A DNA stretch of 64,000 nucleotides from Calvatia gigantea (lineage: Eukaryota; Basidiomycota; Agaricomycetes; Agaricales; Lycoperdaceae). Shown one piece after another: positions 44,703-57,578 of the stretch. The notes under the pieces are model-generated. The model had not been told where the DNA came from, made no database searches, and saw only the letters and a list, made by a program, of their open reading frames with translations. The DNA is taken from the NCBI GenBank assembly GCA_025093985.1, contig JACAAK010000009.1, positions 2,976,001-3,040,000 on the forward strand, given 5' to 3'. Made by a program: the position numbers and the translations under genes. Positions within the stretch are counted from its first letter, which is position 1; every line of letters begins with the position of its first letter.

Positions 44703-46289
44703 ATGGATGTGGCCGAGGTCGCAATTGAACCGCGGTCTCAGCTTTTCCCGGATTCCCATATCCTTGGTTCGGTATGTTTTTTTTATATGAGCTATTGTCC
44801 TTGTGTGGTCCTGATTCCCTCAACTTCGTCCCCGGCTGGTTCTCAGGTTCATTGCCGGTCTCTTATTTTGGGGATCCTTGGGGATCGGGATCGACGAGCC
44901 CATGTTTGTGAGCTTCGAGGGGGGGACGCCCAGGTCGTGGTGGATTATTTGGATGTAGTATGTGTTCAGACGTCTGCCTTGTGTGACCTTTGTGCTAACC
45001 TATTGTAGGTTTCTCGTGAAACTGGTATTCTTCAGGTGGAAGAACAAAGTCGGGCCCTATCCCTGCTTTGCAAGCTTGCAAAGTCCGCTGGGGTCTTTCC
45101 ACAATGCTACAAGCTCACCGGGATTGAACACAGCATGGAACCCATTGCCGGAGGACGTTTTGCAGAAGTCTGTAAGGGGAGATACGGGGAACAGATGTTA
45201 TCCCTCAAGATTGTTCGGGTATACCAGAAACAGGAAAGTGATGAGATTCTGAAGGTGGGTTCTTTTTTCGAGGGTTTCTGCCTGGATAACATACCCACAT
45301 ACTATCCAAGACCCACGTCCAGGAATTGGCACTGTGGGCTCACTTGCGACACAAAAATATACTGCCGTTTTACGGGATCTACTTTTTAGGTGCATCACCC
45401 AGGATTTGTCTTGTCTCACCGTGGATGGAGAAAGGAAATCTACACGATTATCTGCGGCAATTCCCCCGGAAGCCTCGGATGCCCTTTGTGAGTATGCTTG
45501 TGTACATTGTCAGCTTCCTCACCTATTTTCTAGATTTCTGACATTGCAGATGGACTTGAATATTTACACAGTTTACAAATAGTCCATAGTGACCTCAAAG
45601 CAGTAGGTGTCCGAGTTTGTTTGTGCATGTCCTTCATTAATGAAATTCTCTAGCAAAATATTCTGGTTTCCGATGATGGACGGGGATTAATTGCGGATTT
45701 CGGTCTATCATCTATCAGAGCCACCACCACGTTGTCAGCGGCTGGGGGGACCACTCGCTTCATGGCGCCCGAGTTGCTCATTGGAGATGGCAAGGTCACT
45801 GAACAGTGTGATATCTGGTCGTTCGCCTGTTTGTGTTATGAAGTATGATCTCCTAGCTGTTTTTGCGCGACCGTTGAGCTGATGGTCACAAAGATTTTGG
45901 CAAACAAGCTGCCATTCTATCAATACAAGGATACGCAAATGATTTCTGTTCTTCTGAGGAAGGAAATCCCACTTCGGCCGACTGATGGGAGTGCTAGCCG
46001 GGAACTTGATGATAGGATGTGGGGTTTGCTGACAAGATGCTGGAACGATGTGGCTCACGATCGACCAAGCTGCAAAGTGGTTCGAGATTGGATTAAGGAT
46101 CTGGGAATTCCTGGTGACGGAACCGAGGCAGTTGCAGGAACCGAGGCCGGCTCCGCCTTTTGGCAGGCGATGAGGGAAAAATCCGGCAATAAACTTGATT
46201 ATACACGTGTGGAAGAGGTCTTGCTCCGTGTAAGTGACAAAACCATTGACACGCTGCCATCCTTTTCAGGTTCAGAAAACCCCACATAA
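44703..46289 (+). CDS. Protein kinase of the mushroom TKL-like type
   Basis: Exons: 44703-44771, 44847-44957, 45009-45254, 45311-45487, 45534-45602, 45654-45842, 45894-46289, all in frame with GT-AG introns. The N-terminal region (VCELRGGDAQVVVDYLDV and an LLCKLAKSAGVFPQCY helix) is the usual lead-in of this mushroom kinase family. The kinase domain shows a glycine loop AGGRFAEVCKGRY, the lysine strand LSLKIVRV, HSDLKAQN (Ser replaces Arg of HRD), DFGLSS and RFMAPELL, then CDIWSFACLCYE. The HSD change usually goes with non-RD kinases, but the remaining catalytic residues are present. The start is uncertain. A 40-nt intron at 46230-46269 may change the last residues. Substrate unknown. Confidence 0.82.
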
Positions 46290-46418
46290 TGGGTGATAAT
46301 GCTTAAATATGATGTATATTGCCTTCTGCACCAGTTTGTGTTCTTCGCATGCATTATCTTCTATGGAGTTCTCTTGTTTTTGTGTTTGTTTTGCCCATGT
46401 TATCATATTGGATAGCCT

Positions 46419-48407
46419 CAACGCACTTATAATTATCATTCAAGTCTACCTGTGTTGTTATTGTCTCTTTTGCGATGTATTACTGTTGCAACTTGTTGAC
46501 CATCCACGACTTCTGATGTCTAGCTGGCCAAAATTGAAAGGACAAGGGAATGGAGTACTACGGAGTCTGCATGGTTCAAAGGGCCTGAAGTGCGAGTGGT
46601 TGCATTGTTGTCTTCAATATCTGGCGTAGACCTCGGCTGTTGTAGCAGGGAGTGACTCTCAGTCATTATGTTACATGGTGCCATCCTTGAGGAACAAACG
46701 GTGTTGTACACGTATAAGTTACTCGCCGGAACATATTCGAGGCTGGAAATACATTGAATTTAGGTATTTTTGCTCTACTTGTATCATGAATAAAAATTAC
46801 TACAGGTCCATCCCGTCATCAAATGGAAAGAGTAAAATTCAAGAACGAAAAATGAAGGGGAAGCAAGTCAATAAGTCGGAGTACACGACGAAGACATCCA
46901 GGCCCGTGGGGGTATCCGATACGGGTATGTGGGCTCGGGGGACGTGCGGCTGCGACAATGCAAAGGATCTTGAGCATGACCCAAAAAGGAGGAAGCGGTG
47001 CTCCACTTCCAAGATACTTCCTTCCTCGATCATAACCAAATAAGGTCAGCCACCTTCCAAAAACGGGCTCCTCTCCTCCACTCTGCAGTGAAAGTGCCTG
47101 GCTACCGATCGAGCACATCCAGCACACTCTCCAAAACCACTTTAGGCATCAATAGGACCCTCTGCTCTAGTAACACCTCTTCTTCACTTCCTACACCTTC
47201 CCGTGTTCCCATGCGCGTGACGCATCGGAGTCCGAGTTCCGTAGTGGCCAATACGGCTCCGCGTGAATGACCGTATTCGCCAAAAGCGTCGATCATAGTG
47301 CGTTCGTGGAACATCGGGCCGGTTGAGCCGTTTGCTGTTGAGGGATTCGATGAGGAGTTAGCGTTTGCAGAAGATGATGATGTTGAGGATGTTGTCGTGG
47401 CTGTAGGAGTTGAGGACGATGATGCGGGGTTACTAGGGTCTATAGCGATGAGCTCGAAAGACGTTGATAATATTTCTTCACGGAGGGCTTTAGCGAGTCT
47501 GATTACTGATTTGGAGAGCTGGCGGATATGTTCGCCGAAACGGGCGCGAAGGCCTGCAGAGGTGGATGTGGTTGACGAGAGGGAGGCTGAGGAGGCGGAG
47601 CGCATGTGACCGTTGCTGGGGTTGGGTGGTGGTGTTGTTTCGTAGGAGATGCAGCCGGCGATGAGGAAGATGTCAGCGGACCAACGGAGGATTGTGTCTG
47701 TGAGTTCGGAGATGGAGTATTCGGTGAGGCTGGGATACATCGCGTGGATGTGTTGGTGAGTCAGCGCGCGCCATTTGGAGGATGTTGGTTGAGGTTCTGT
47801 GGAATGAGCCAAGTTAGATCATGGGAAGGGGTTTAGCTAGAAGGAGAGAGAGAGAGGGAAGTACCTGCGAGAGCCATACGGTGGTAGATTTGGTGAAGGA
47901 GAGAATCGGATTTTGAGGGGAAACCGACACAGAAGGAGGAGAGCGCTCGGGTGATGCAGAGGGTTAAGCAACCTTGGAGAGCAAGTTGAACGAGTATAGA
48001 ATCCTGCGAGTGGTCCCTATTTGCCAATATTCGTGCAAAGTTGGGACCGATACGAGCTGAAGTGTCGTGCATAGCTTGTATAGCGCGGGAGGAGGATGGT
48101 CGAGAGTGACGATCAAATGTACATGCTTCTGTCGCTGCAGCAGCAAACTGCAGAATTTCCGAGTTGATATCATGGACGGCCTGAAGGACTTGAGCACCAG
48201 ACCAAGTATCGGTGCGTGTGAGATATGCGTCTGCAGTACGAGCTCTTGCGCGCTCTTCGTCGACGATTGATGTGGAAGAGAGTGAAGTATCTGAGCCATT
48301 CGACGAGCGACTGCCAGCGAGATCCCGGCTCAAACTCGCAGTAGATCCCCTCCTGTATAGATCTCGCCCTGGAGTGTCGATGCGTCTGCTGCGCTCGGCA
48401 GCAATTG
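46419..48407. repeat. Direct segmental duplication, right copy
   Basis: About 1.99 kb matching 41269-43240 in the same orientation. In the 3' flank (46419-46780) this copy often has T or A where the left copy has C or G, frequently at CpG (for example CGCGCTTATAA against CGCACTTATAA). The coding part is far less diverged. Confidence 0.9.
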
Positions 48408-48759
48408 CACGTTCTCGTTCTCGCTCCTTCTCTTTCCTGAGCCTCTCAATCTCAGAGTCTCTGCTTTTGAGAGCGTCTCGTGTATCACGAACCGTGCGTT
48501 CGAGCATTCTACATCGCTCATAGAGTCGGGTCAGCTCGTCGTTGGAGCGTCCCAGTTCGTTTTTGGCATGATCGAGTTCTCTGCGCATGGTGTCGATCAG
48601 GGGAGGAGCATCCACAGGTAGCAAGGGTGCGTGTGGGGGTGGTGAGTCCGCGGAGGGCGCGGGAAGAGCGTCGTGTGTTGGGAGTCTGATGTATGTGGGA
48701 AAGTGGGCTGCGAGACGAGTACGGACGTTGTGCAAGAGGCGGTAAGCCAAGGTCAGCAT
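47102..48759 (-). CDS. Coiled-coil protein, conserved fungal type of unknown function
   Basis: Two exons, 48759-47865 and 47796-47102, with a 68-nt GT-AG intron; 1590 nt, 529 residues. Residues ~55-120 form a coiled coil (MRRELDHAKNELGRSNDELT ... EIERLRKEKERERERAIAAE). A Ser-rich linker follows, then a helical region (VLQAVHDINSEILQFAAAAT, RIGPNFARILANRDHSQDS, ITRALSSFCVGFPSKSD). The C-terminal domain (WRALTHQHIHAMYPSLTEYS, LRWSADIFLIAGC) is interrupted by a Ser/Thr/Asn-rich low-complexity insert and ends in VLLMPKVVLESVLDVLD. I recognise it only as a conserved hypothetical protein of mushrooms. It is the intact partner of the truncated duplicate at 41941-43230 and shares a 160-bp head-to-head upstream region with the Hsp70-like gene. 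Confidence 0.87.
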
Positions 48760-48919
48760 TGTGGCTGATTATTTTTTCGGATAATAACTCTATTTTATTA
48801 TGTACACAGGCATTGTATTTATGTTATTCGCTAATTGTAAACAATCAAACACGTTCCTCTGGACGCCCTTAGCTTCCTTCTTCAGGCTTCCTCTGGTCTC
48901 TCTTCTTCCTTGGTTCATT
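48760..48919. promoter_or_regulatory. Compact divergent promoter region
   Basis: Only 160 bases separate the ATG of the coiled-coil gene (48759, minus) from the ATG of the Hsp70-like gene (48920, plus). AT-rich blocks (TTTATTATGTAC) could serve either direction. No clear TATA assignment. Confidence 0.5.
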
Positions 48920-51900
48920 ATGCCACCCTCAAGGCCTACCACCGATACACGCAAACCATACGCAGGTCCGTCTAGGTCCCTCGTCATCGCCATCGACGTA
49001 GGGACCACCTTTAGTGGTGTTTCATACGCTATCCTCGAACCCGGGGAGATACCAAAGATACACGGCGTAACTCGGTGAGCTGGCTGTTAAAAATTTCATC
49101 TGCACAGCGCTCACCCCAAACAGCTTCCCAGGCCAGGAGCATGTTGCTGGTAATACCAAGATACCCTCTGTAATATACTACGATAGACATGGAAAGATGA
49201 TGGCTGCCGGCGCTGAGGCTGACACAAGTGCCATCCAAGCCCAAGCAGAGGACGAAGGCTGGATAAAAGCAGAGCTGTACGTTGTATCTCCCATGTTCTA
49301 AATCCTTATCAACGACCTACAACAACTTTCCACAGCTTCAAACTACGTCTCCGCCCACGAACAATGCAACTCAACATGAACGGCATGCGCCTCGGTCCCC
49401 TCCCAAAGCGCAAAACAGCCGTACACGTCTTCGGCGACTTCCTCGCATATCTTTATCGATGTACAAGAAATTTTATCACCGATACCCACGCTAATGGTGC
49501 TTCATTATGGAACCAAGTCGAAAGCGACCTTCAATTCGTGCTGTCACATCCAAATGGCTGGGAAGGTGCACAGCAAAGCAAGATGCGCAGAGCTGCCATA
49601 TACGGTGGTTTGATTCCGGAAACGAACGAAGGCAAGGCGAGGATCCGATTTGTGACAGAAGGCGAGGCTAGTCTCCATGCTTGTGTATTGAACGGATTGG
49701 CTGCCGATGTACTCTCGGTGAGGATCATTGGGCCCTTGTATTAAAAAGGAAACTATAAAACTGACTCTGGTGCTTATACTTACTCCGCTTTGTTGATGGC
49801 ACGTTTGGTTTTTCAACCTGGAGTAGAACCCTTCAAAGCACGGCTTTTTGATCGCCGATGCGGGAGGAGGGACGCTTGATATCAGTGCATATGCGATTAA
49901 AGGCGCTTCACCCCTTGTTATAGAAGAAATCGCTCCCCCAGACTGTATTTTTGCTGGATCTGTATTTGTATCTCGTCGTGCACGCGGGTTCCTAGAAGGT
50001 GTGCATTACTCGTCTCCCTCCCCCCGTCTAGTGACTAACAACAACCAACTAGGAAAACTCAAGAACTCGCGTTATGGAACACCAGACGCTCTAGACCACA
50101 TTACACGACGCTTTGACGAAACCACAAAACGACTCTTCCGCGACAGTCGAGATCTCCAATTCATCCCCTTTGGTTCTCCACTCGACAAAGACCCCACAGT
50201 CGGTATACGCGGTGGCCAACTCAAACTCACCGGACAAGAAGTCGCAGATCTATTCGAGCCCTCCGTCGATGGTACGTTACCCCCCCCCCCCTCCCCTCCC
50301 CTTCTATCCGATCTCTCTGATCGGGAAACACGTGTATCTGAACTGATCATTGGTTCCCTTCTCATCGATGGTTTAATTTTGGTGATCCGCGCATGTGCTT
50401 GCGGGGTACTACATTTTGATCATATCAAAACACTTCATGGATCATTGGATCATTACAGCTGCGTTTAAGGCGATCAAAGCCCAGATCGAGGCTTCTCAGG
50501 GTATGATCAAATCCGTGTTTCTTGTTGGTGGATATGCTGCTTCACCCTGGTTGTTTACGTTCGTCCACTTTTGTTTGTTTCTCTCCGTGCGGTGTTGGAT
50601 AATGTTTCCTTTTTTAGGCAATTGCAAGAACGGTTGGCGCCGTATAGAGTGGTCGTCAGTCGACCGGATACTCAGACGTATGTAACCCTTTTCTCATCCT
50701 CTGGGACCTTCTAATTTATGACACGGGTTGCAGATCGAAAGCAGTTGCGGATGGTGCGATTGGGTTCTACTGCGACCACCATGTCTCTGCACGCATGTCC
50801 AAATTTATGTATGGTGTTGAATTTTTACGAGAGATGGATCCAAGGGACCCGGACCACGTTGCGCGGAAGGAGAGGTTATGCGAGTTACCCAGCGGACCTA
50901 AGCTATTACCTGATGCTTTTGATTGTATTCTTGCGAGAGTAAGTGTTTGTTGGTCGTTCCACCATAATCTCCAATTAATTTCCTTTCGGACAGGGTGTCA
51001 GAGTAAAAGAGTCAACAGTGTTTACACGAAAGTATTGTACAGAATTAACGAGTCTCTCTATGCTCTCCGTATTTGAAGTCGAGATATGGTGTTATAGAGG
51101 GGGTAATACGGTTCCGAAATGGATTAATAGGCAGGCTGGTGGGTCAACTGCTGTTTCTCTTGTTTCTGTTTTCTTTTTGGGACTGAAAGAAGTTGTAAAC
51201 AGAGGATTTCTCGACGCTTTGTGTGGTACGCGCGGATCTTTCACCTTTGGCAGGGAGTGCTGCACCAAAGGCGGGGAAAGGTGGAAAGACGTATTGGACG
51301 ATTGTATTTTCGGTGGAGATTCAGTTTGGGTTGACGGAATTCAGGGCGAGGATTAAATGGGTTGATAATGTACGTACCCCTTCACCCGCCTAGCCCTCGT
51401 GACTCAAGTCCTCGTCTGTTCTTGCGCTTCAGGGCATAACGAAGTAGTAAGTCGACATCCACCTCTACAACTCAACAATTGTATCTAACGGCGCGTCTAG
51501 CGGTCCCGCATCCATCATCTACAACGAACGCGGACACAGGGCAGAAGAAGATGAACCAGACGTCTTCCCCGAAGACGAAGCCAACACTGCCTCAGCTTCC
51601 ACCACACCTCGTTCTGCCACAGACCGTATCCGCTCTGAACCAGCTTCTCGCGCTCGTACCCCCGGACCAGATCATCGTCAGAGTAGCATTCCACCCTCAT
51701 CTACCAGTTCCAGTCGACGCCCATCACAAAGTTATCCACGAAGCGAACTCTCATATGCTAGCGCCAACGGAGCCGCTGGTGGTGGTGGTGGTGGTGGCAT
51801 ACCAGAAGTTGCGCGACTGGATCGTGAGAAGTCTGTGTCGAGGAATGGACAATCGTCGCCTTCGATCACGTCTTCGAGGAATGGGTACGGATATCCGAAT

Positions 51901-54900
51901 GGTGAGAGGAACGATTATGAGAGTGATAGGAGGACGGCGTCGTCTTCGAAGAGTAGGGATCGTGAGCGTGGTGATACGTCGCGTGCTACACCGAGGAGTA
52001 CGAATAGCAAGATCGGCGAGACGTTGTCGTCTGTTTGGGGGGCTGGTGGTGGTGGTGGTGGTGGTGGTGGTGGCACCCACAGTGGCACGGCGTCACCGAA
52101 ACACGGTACTACCGCTTCTCCTAGGCCTGGGTCTGTTACAACGGTTGAACCGAAGAGTTCTTGGGTGGACCCACAATCCCTCGCGCCACAGACATCAAGT
52201 CACCATTCTACACAGACACCAAGTCACCATTCCACGCGATCCATGGCCTCTCAACATCATTCACAACGGAAGAGTCCATATGTCGAGACAATTTCTACTA
52301 CGATCGAACCCCCGAAGAATCTTTCGCCATGGGATACCGTTCCCAGTTCAATACCCAAAGCCGTTTCTCGAACTTCTTCACAGTTCGAACGTGGCACTGA
52401 AAAGGATAGAATGTCGGGTTTATGGGAAGACGCACCTCGATCATCGTATGGTGATCCACCGAAAACACCATGGAGCGGGAGCTCGAAGACGCCGAGTCGT
52501 ACTACACATCAACTTGGTGCGGAGGAGAGTACAGTCTTACTTGCTGCGACACCTGCCCCTTCCGTCCCGCCTGAAATTCCGCAGAGTTTGAGTAGGAGCG
52601 TAAGTGCAGGAAGTAAAGGTGCACAGGCGCCACCTGACGTGGATGATGCACCGATACCGAGCGGATGGGGAAGTGCGACACCTAAATCGATTACGGCTAC
52701 CGCTCCCGGTGGGGATGGCTGGGATGATGGCGGTTCCCCTGCTGTTACCGCGACACTGACACCTGCAAGCTCGAAAATACCAAGGAGGTCGAGGAAGGGC
52801 TCTGTCGCCGGTAGTGCATTGTCCAGCGCGAAAATCGCGTCACCAGCGAAGTCACCATTTGCTGTACCTGGTGCTGGAGACCCTCTTGCGACTCCTGCTG
52901 TACTACCCGCAGGATCGCCGAATTTGTTAGCTGGGACTTTGGGTATTGCTGGACAGCCATCACCAAATAAACAGGTGTTGAGTCCGTTGAATCCTGCAAC
53001 TCAAGAACATCCTGCGTCCATGTTCGGTGATGCTCATACCCCCGCCACTCCTAGCGGAGGTGCATTCGGTTGGGGAGCAACCGGTACTGGCGGGAATGAT
53101 AACTGGAACTTGGATCAGACCGCTGCGAACGAGGGCAATGTCGGAGACTCCTGGGGCTTCGATAATACTACACAACAGCAAACAGGCGGTGACACATGGG
53201 GCTTCGATGCAGCCTCGTCTACTACCTTAGCTCCAGCTCCGGCAGATACACTCAAAACTCCGGGAATGAAAACGCCGAAGAGTATCGCATCAAAGACGCC
53301 CAAGACACCCGCACTTGAGGTGAAGACTCCTAAAGTCGAATCAGTAGCATCACCAGTTGTTGAGACACCCACGCCCACAACCCCCGCAGTTGAGGAGCCT
53401 GGCATGAGCGTGGTTGGAGGGAGGAAGAAGAAGGGAGACAAGAAAGGAACGAAGAAAGGTACCCCCGCTGTTGCTGCCGCTGCAGAAGAAGAGAGGAAGA
53501 GGAAGGAGATCGAGGCGGAGGACGAGAGGAGGAGGTTACAGGAAGAAGAGGCAGAGAGACAGAGGGTGGCCGAGGCTAAAGCTGCTGCTGCCCACGCTGC
53601 GGTGGAGGCGGAGGCGGAAGCGGAGAGGTTGGCAAAGGAGGAAGAGGAGAGACTGGCAAGGGAGGAAGAGGAGAGACTGGCAAGGGAGGAAGAGGAGAGA
53701 CTTGCCAAAGAAATCGCTGAATTTGAAGCCGACGCCGCGAGAGAGAAGGCAGAGAAAGAGAAAAAGGACAAGGAGGCGAAGGCTGCTGCTGCTGCTCTCG
53801 CCGAGACACCTGCGAAAGGTGGGAAGAAGAAGAAAGGCAAGAAAGGCGCGACCTTGAACCTGTGGGACGATGAAGAAGAGAAGGAAAGGGAGAGGGTAGC
53901 GAAGGAGACACAAGAAGCGGAAGAGCGAGCAGCGAAGGAAAAGGCTGACCAGGAAACTAGGGAAGCAGCGGAGCGAGAAACTCAAGAACAGGCTGAGAGG
54001 ACTGCAGAAGAAGCTAAGATCAAGGCCGAGCAGGAGGCGAAACAGGCGGAAGAGGACGCCAAAGCGAGGCAAGCAGAAGAGGATGCCAAAGCGAAGCAAG
54101 CAGAAGAGGCAGCTAAAGCAAAGGCTGAGGAAGAAGCAAGAGCGAAACCTGAGCAGGAGGGCGCCGACGCTTTTGCTCCTGTTGTTAAGGGAAGGGGGAA
54201 GAAGAAGAAGAACCAACCGTTGAGTTTATGGGATGATACAGAAGAAAAGGCCAGAGAGGAGGAGGCGCGAGTCGCCAAGGAAAAAGCCGAGGAAGAGGCT
54301 AAAGAGAAGGAACGATTGACCAAGGAGAAAGCTGACCAGGAAGCCAAGGAGAGGGAAGAAAAAGAAAAGGCAGAGAGGGAGAAAGCAGAGAATGAAAGGG
54401 AAGAAAAGGAGAAAGCCGAGGAAGCTGGGTCAGCTTCTCTCTTCGGCGGCGGCGGATGGGGTTCGTCAAATGGGTCTGGGGGTTGGGGGGGCTTTAGTTC
54501 ATGGGGCACAAAAGTCAAATCCACGGCACCAAGCATTGCCTCAGGTTTGGGTAATTGGGGAGCCCCGGCCTTTGGCGGTTCTTTCGGTGGCGCCTTTGGC
54601 GTGGGTGGCTCGGAGACACAACAAGAGGAAATCAAACTTGGCAACGTCAATGAACCCGCGAAAACACCTCAGTCCCAGTCGTTGTTTGATGATTTCTCCA
54701 TGTCCTCCGCACCACCCGCCGCGTTCGATATCTCCTCCTTTGCTCCGGATGCACCCAAAGAACCATCGGGACTGGGTAGCAAAGCTCCGTCCAGAACACA
54801 GTCAAAGGCGCCATCCAGGGTATCCTCACCTGCTCCCCCTGCTGATTCTGCAAATACCGATGCTGCCCCTGCTCCTGCTGGACCGACCGAACCTACTTCC

Positions 54901-55071
54901 AAACCAAATGAGCCTGCCACCGAGCCTGCTGTCGTCCCTCCCGCTGAGGAGCCACCCGCCCCCGAAACAGCTGGTGGAGAAGTTCAGACTGCAGCCGCAG
55001 AAGATGATTGGGGAGGAATTCCTGTTAAAGCAAAGAAGGGCAAGAAGAAGGGAGGAGGAAAGAAGAAATAG
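48920..55071 (+). CDS. HSPA12-like Hsp70 fused to a GW/WG-rich, Lys/Glu coiled-coil tail
   Basis: Twelve exons: 48920-49074, 49124-49276, 49336-49717, 49839-49998, 50053-50271, 50459-50558, 50618-50677, 50734-50938, 50994-51138, 51203-51369, 51433-51446 (14 nt), 51501-55071. Total 5331 nt, 1776 residues, every phase consistent. Residues 1-~595 are an Hsp70-type ATPase of the HSPA12 branch: IDVGTTFSGVSYAI (phosphate 1), LIADAGGGTLDIS (phosphate 2), SVFLVGGYAASPWL (adenosine), and the C-terminal ARIKWVDNGITKYGPASIIY. The last exon adds ~1180 residues. These comprise a Ser/Pro/Gly-rich stretch with many Trp, mostly as GW or WG (SGWGSA, FGWGAT, DSWGFD, DTWGFD), a Lys/Glu/Ala coiled coil (about residues 1220-1565) with two LWDD blocks preceded by KGKKG and GRGKKKK, a GGWGSS...GGWGGFSSWG cluster, and a Lys-rich end. 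Cytosolic chaperone or scaffold role is inferred only. Confidence 0.85.
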
Positions 55072-55691
55072 AGACACTTACGACTTTTGATGATTTCATC
55101 ATTTTTTTTCTTGCAATGGACTCCTGTTTCTTGACTCCAAAGAATTTCTCCTGTCTATTACTGTACACCTGTGGTTGTTTAAGTTGGCTTATCCATAATT
55201 TTGTATCTTGGTCCAACCTCCCGTCGTTTCAAATTAAAAGTACCTACTACTTTATGTTATTCAATGATTTCTCTCCCACCCAAATATTCAGGCCACTACA
55301 TGCTTATTCCGGTGCGGATACCGCACCATACACAACCGGTTACCTCTGTAAGACTTCGGATCGTCTCCCGGAATTCAAAAAACCCTTCTCGCCTAGCAGG
55401 GAGGAAGGCTTATGGATGGATTTATATCCCAATACTTTTTACTTAAGCAGAGAAGGAATGGCGTTCCGACGGTGAAGGAAGGAAGGGAAGTCAATACGAC
55501 CTACAGATTGGCGTCGAATGCGGAATTGAGATTTTAAGCGACGAGTGTCTGTCAGCCGTTGCTTCGGGCGACCTTCGTGTGCGTAGCGCAGTGCGTCATA
55601 TTCGAAAATGCATGTATACAGTAGTGGCATAACACATTGGTTGGAAACCTCATATACGACCCGTGAATGACAGTGAAAGGCAGGAAAGTCT
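55072..55691. other. Convergent 3' region
   Basis: Between the Hsp70-tail gene (+) and ribosomal uL4 (-). ORFs here (55116-55475, 55439-55732) have no domain. No RNA gene recognised. Confidence 0.5.
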
Positions 55692-57103
<1,412 letters not shown>

Positions 57104-57520
57104 GTTTGGGTCTTGAGGTCTTTGATTATCGTCTGGCTCGTCCACAAACCCATCCCCTGCAAATTAGGCTTTTGCCGAACCAACTGTACAGTAGCCGGCC
57201 GGGCTTACACAACACCCCACAGCAATCTACGTCATCTTATTGGCGGAATACACGCCCCCTCTGATCCTCGCGTGGTTCCGTCAAATACGCTGACATATAG
57301 TTTGTGCTTCTTGATGCAGTGATTAGTTGTGCGGGTTCAACGCTTCCCAGCAGAACCGGTGAACTTCACCCACACAACCCCGGTGGATGACTAAATTCTC
57401 TCAGCGACCAAGCTCGCATCGATATGGCACCTTATGATCTCATGTTTCTCGAACACTCTCCAATGGTGTCTGACAAAGATCGGTCTGGACAACTGGCAAC
57501 TGTGCGACCCCGCACCCACG
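57104..57520. promoter_or_regulatory. Divergent promoter region of uL4 and the dehydrogenase gene
   Basis: About 475 bases separate the two start codons. A TATA box for the plus gene lies at 57521. No TATA was identified for uL4. Confidence 0.5.
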
Positions 57521-57527
57521 TATATAA
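57521..57527 (+). promoter_or_regulatory. TATA box of the dehydrogenase gene
   Basis: TATATAA, 52 bases before the ATG at 57579. Confidence 0.55.
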
Positions 57528-57578
57528 CATCCATATGTGCGACCATCGACATTACGACTCACTTTCGTTTTAAACACT

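Noticed and set aside
51479..52591. 370-codon plus frame
   Set aside because: It is a different frame over the last exon of the Hsp70-tail gene and is made of Arg/Val/His runs created by the repetitive sequence.
53115..54650. Long minus-strand Ser/Phe/Leu-rich frames
   Set aside because: Mirror images of the Lys/Glu/Ala coiled coil. Such composition always opens antisense frames.
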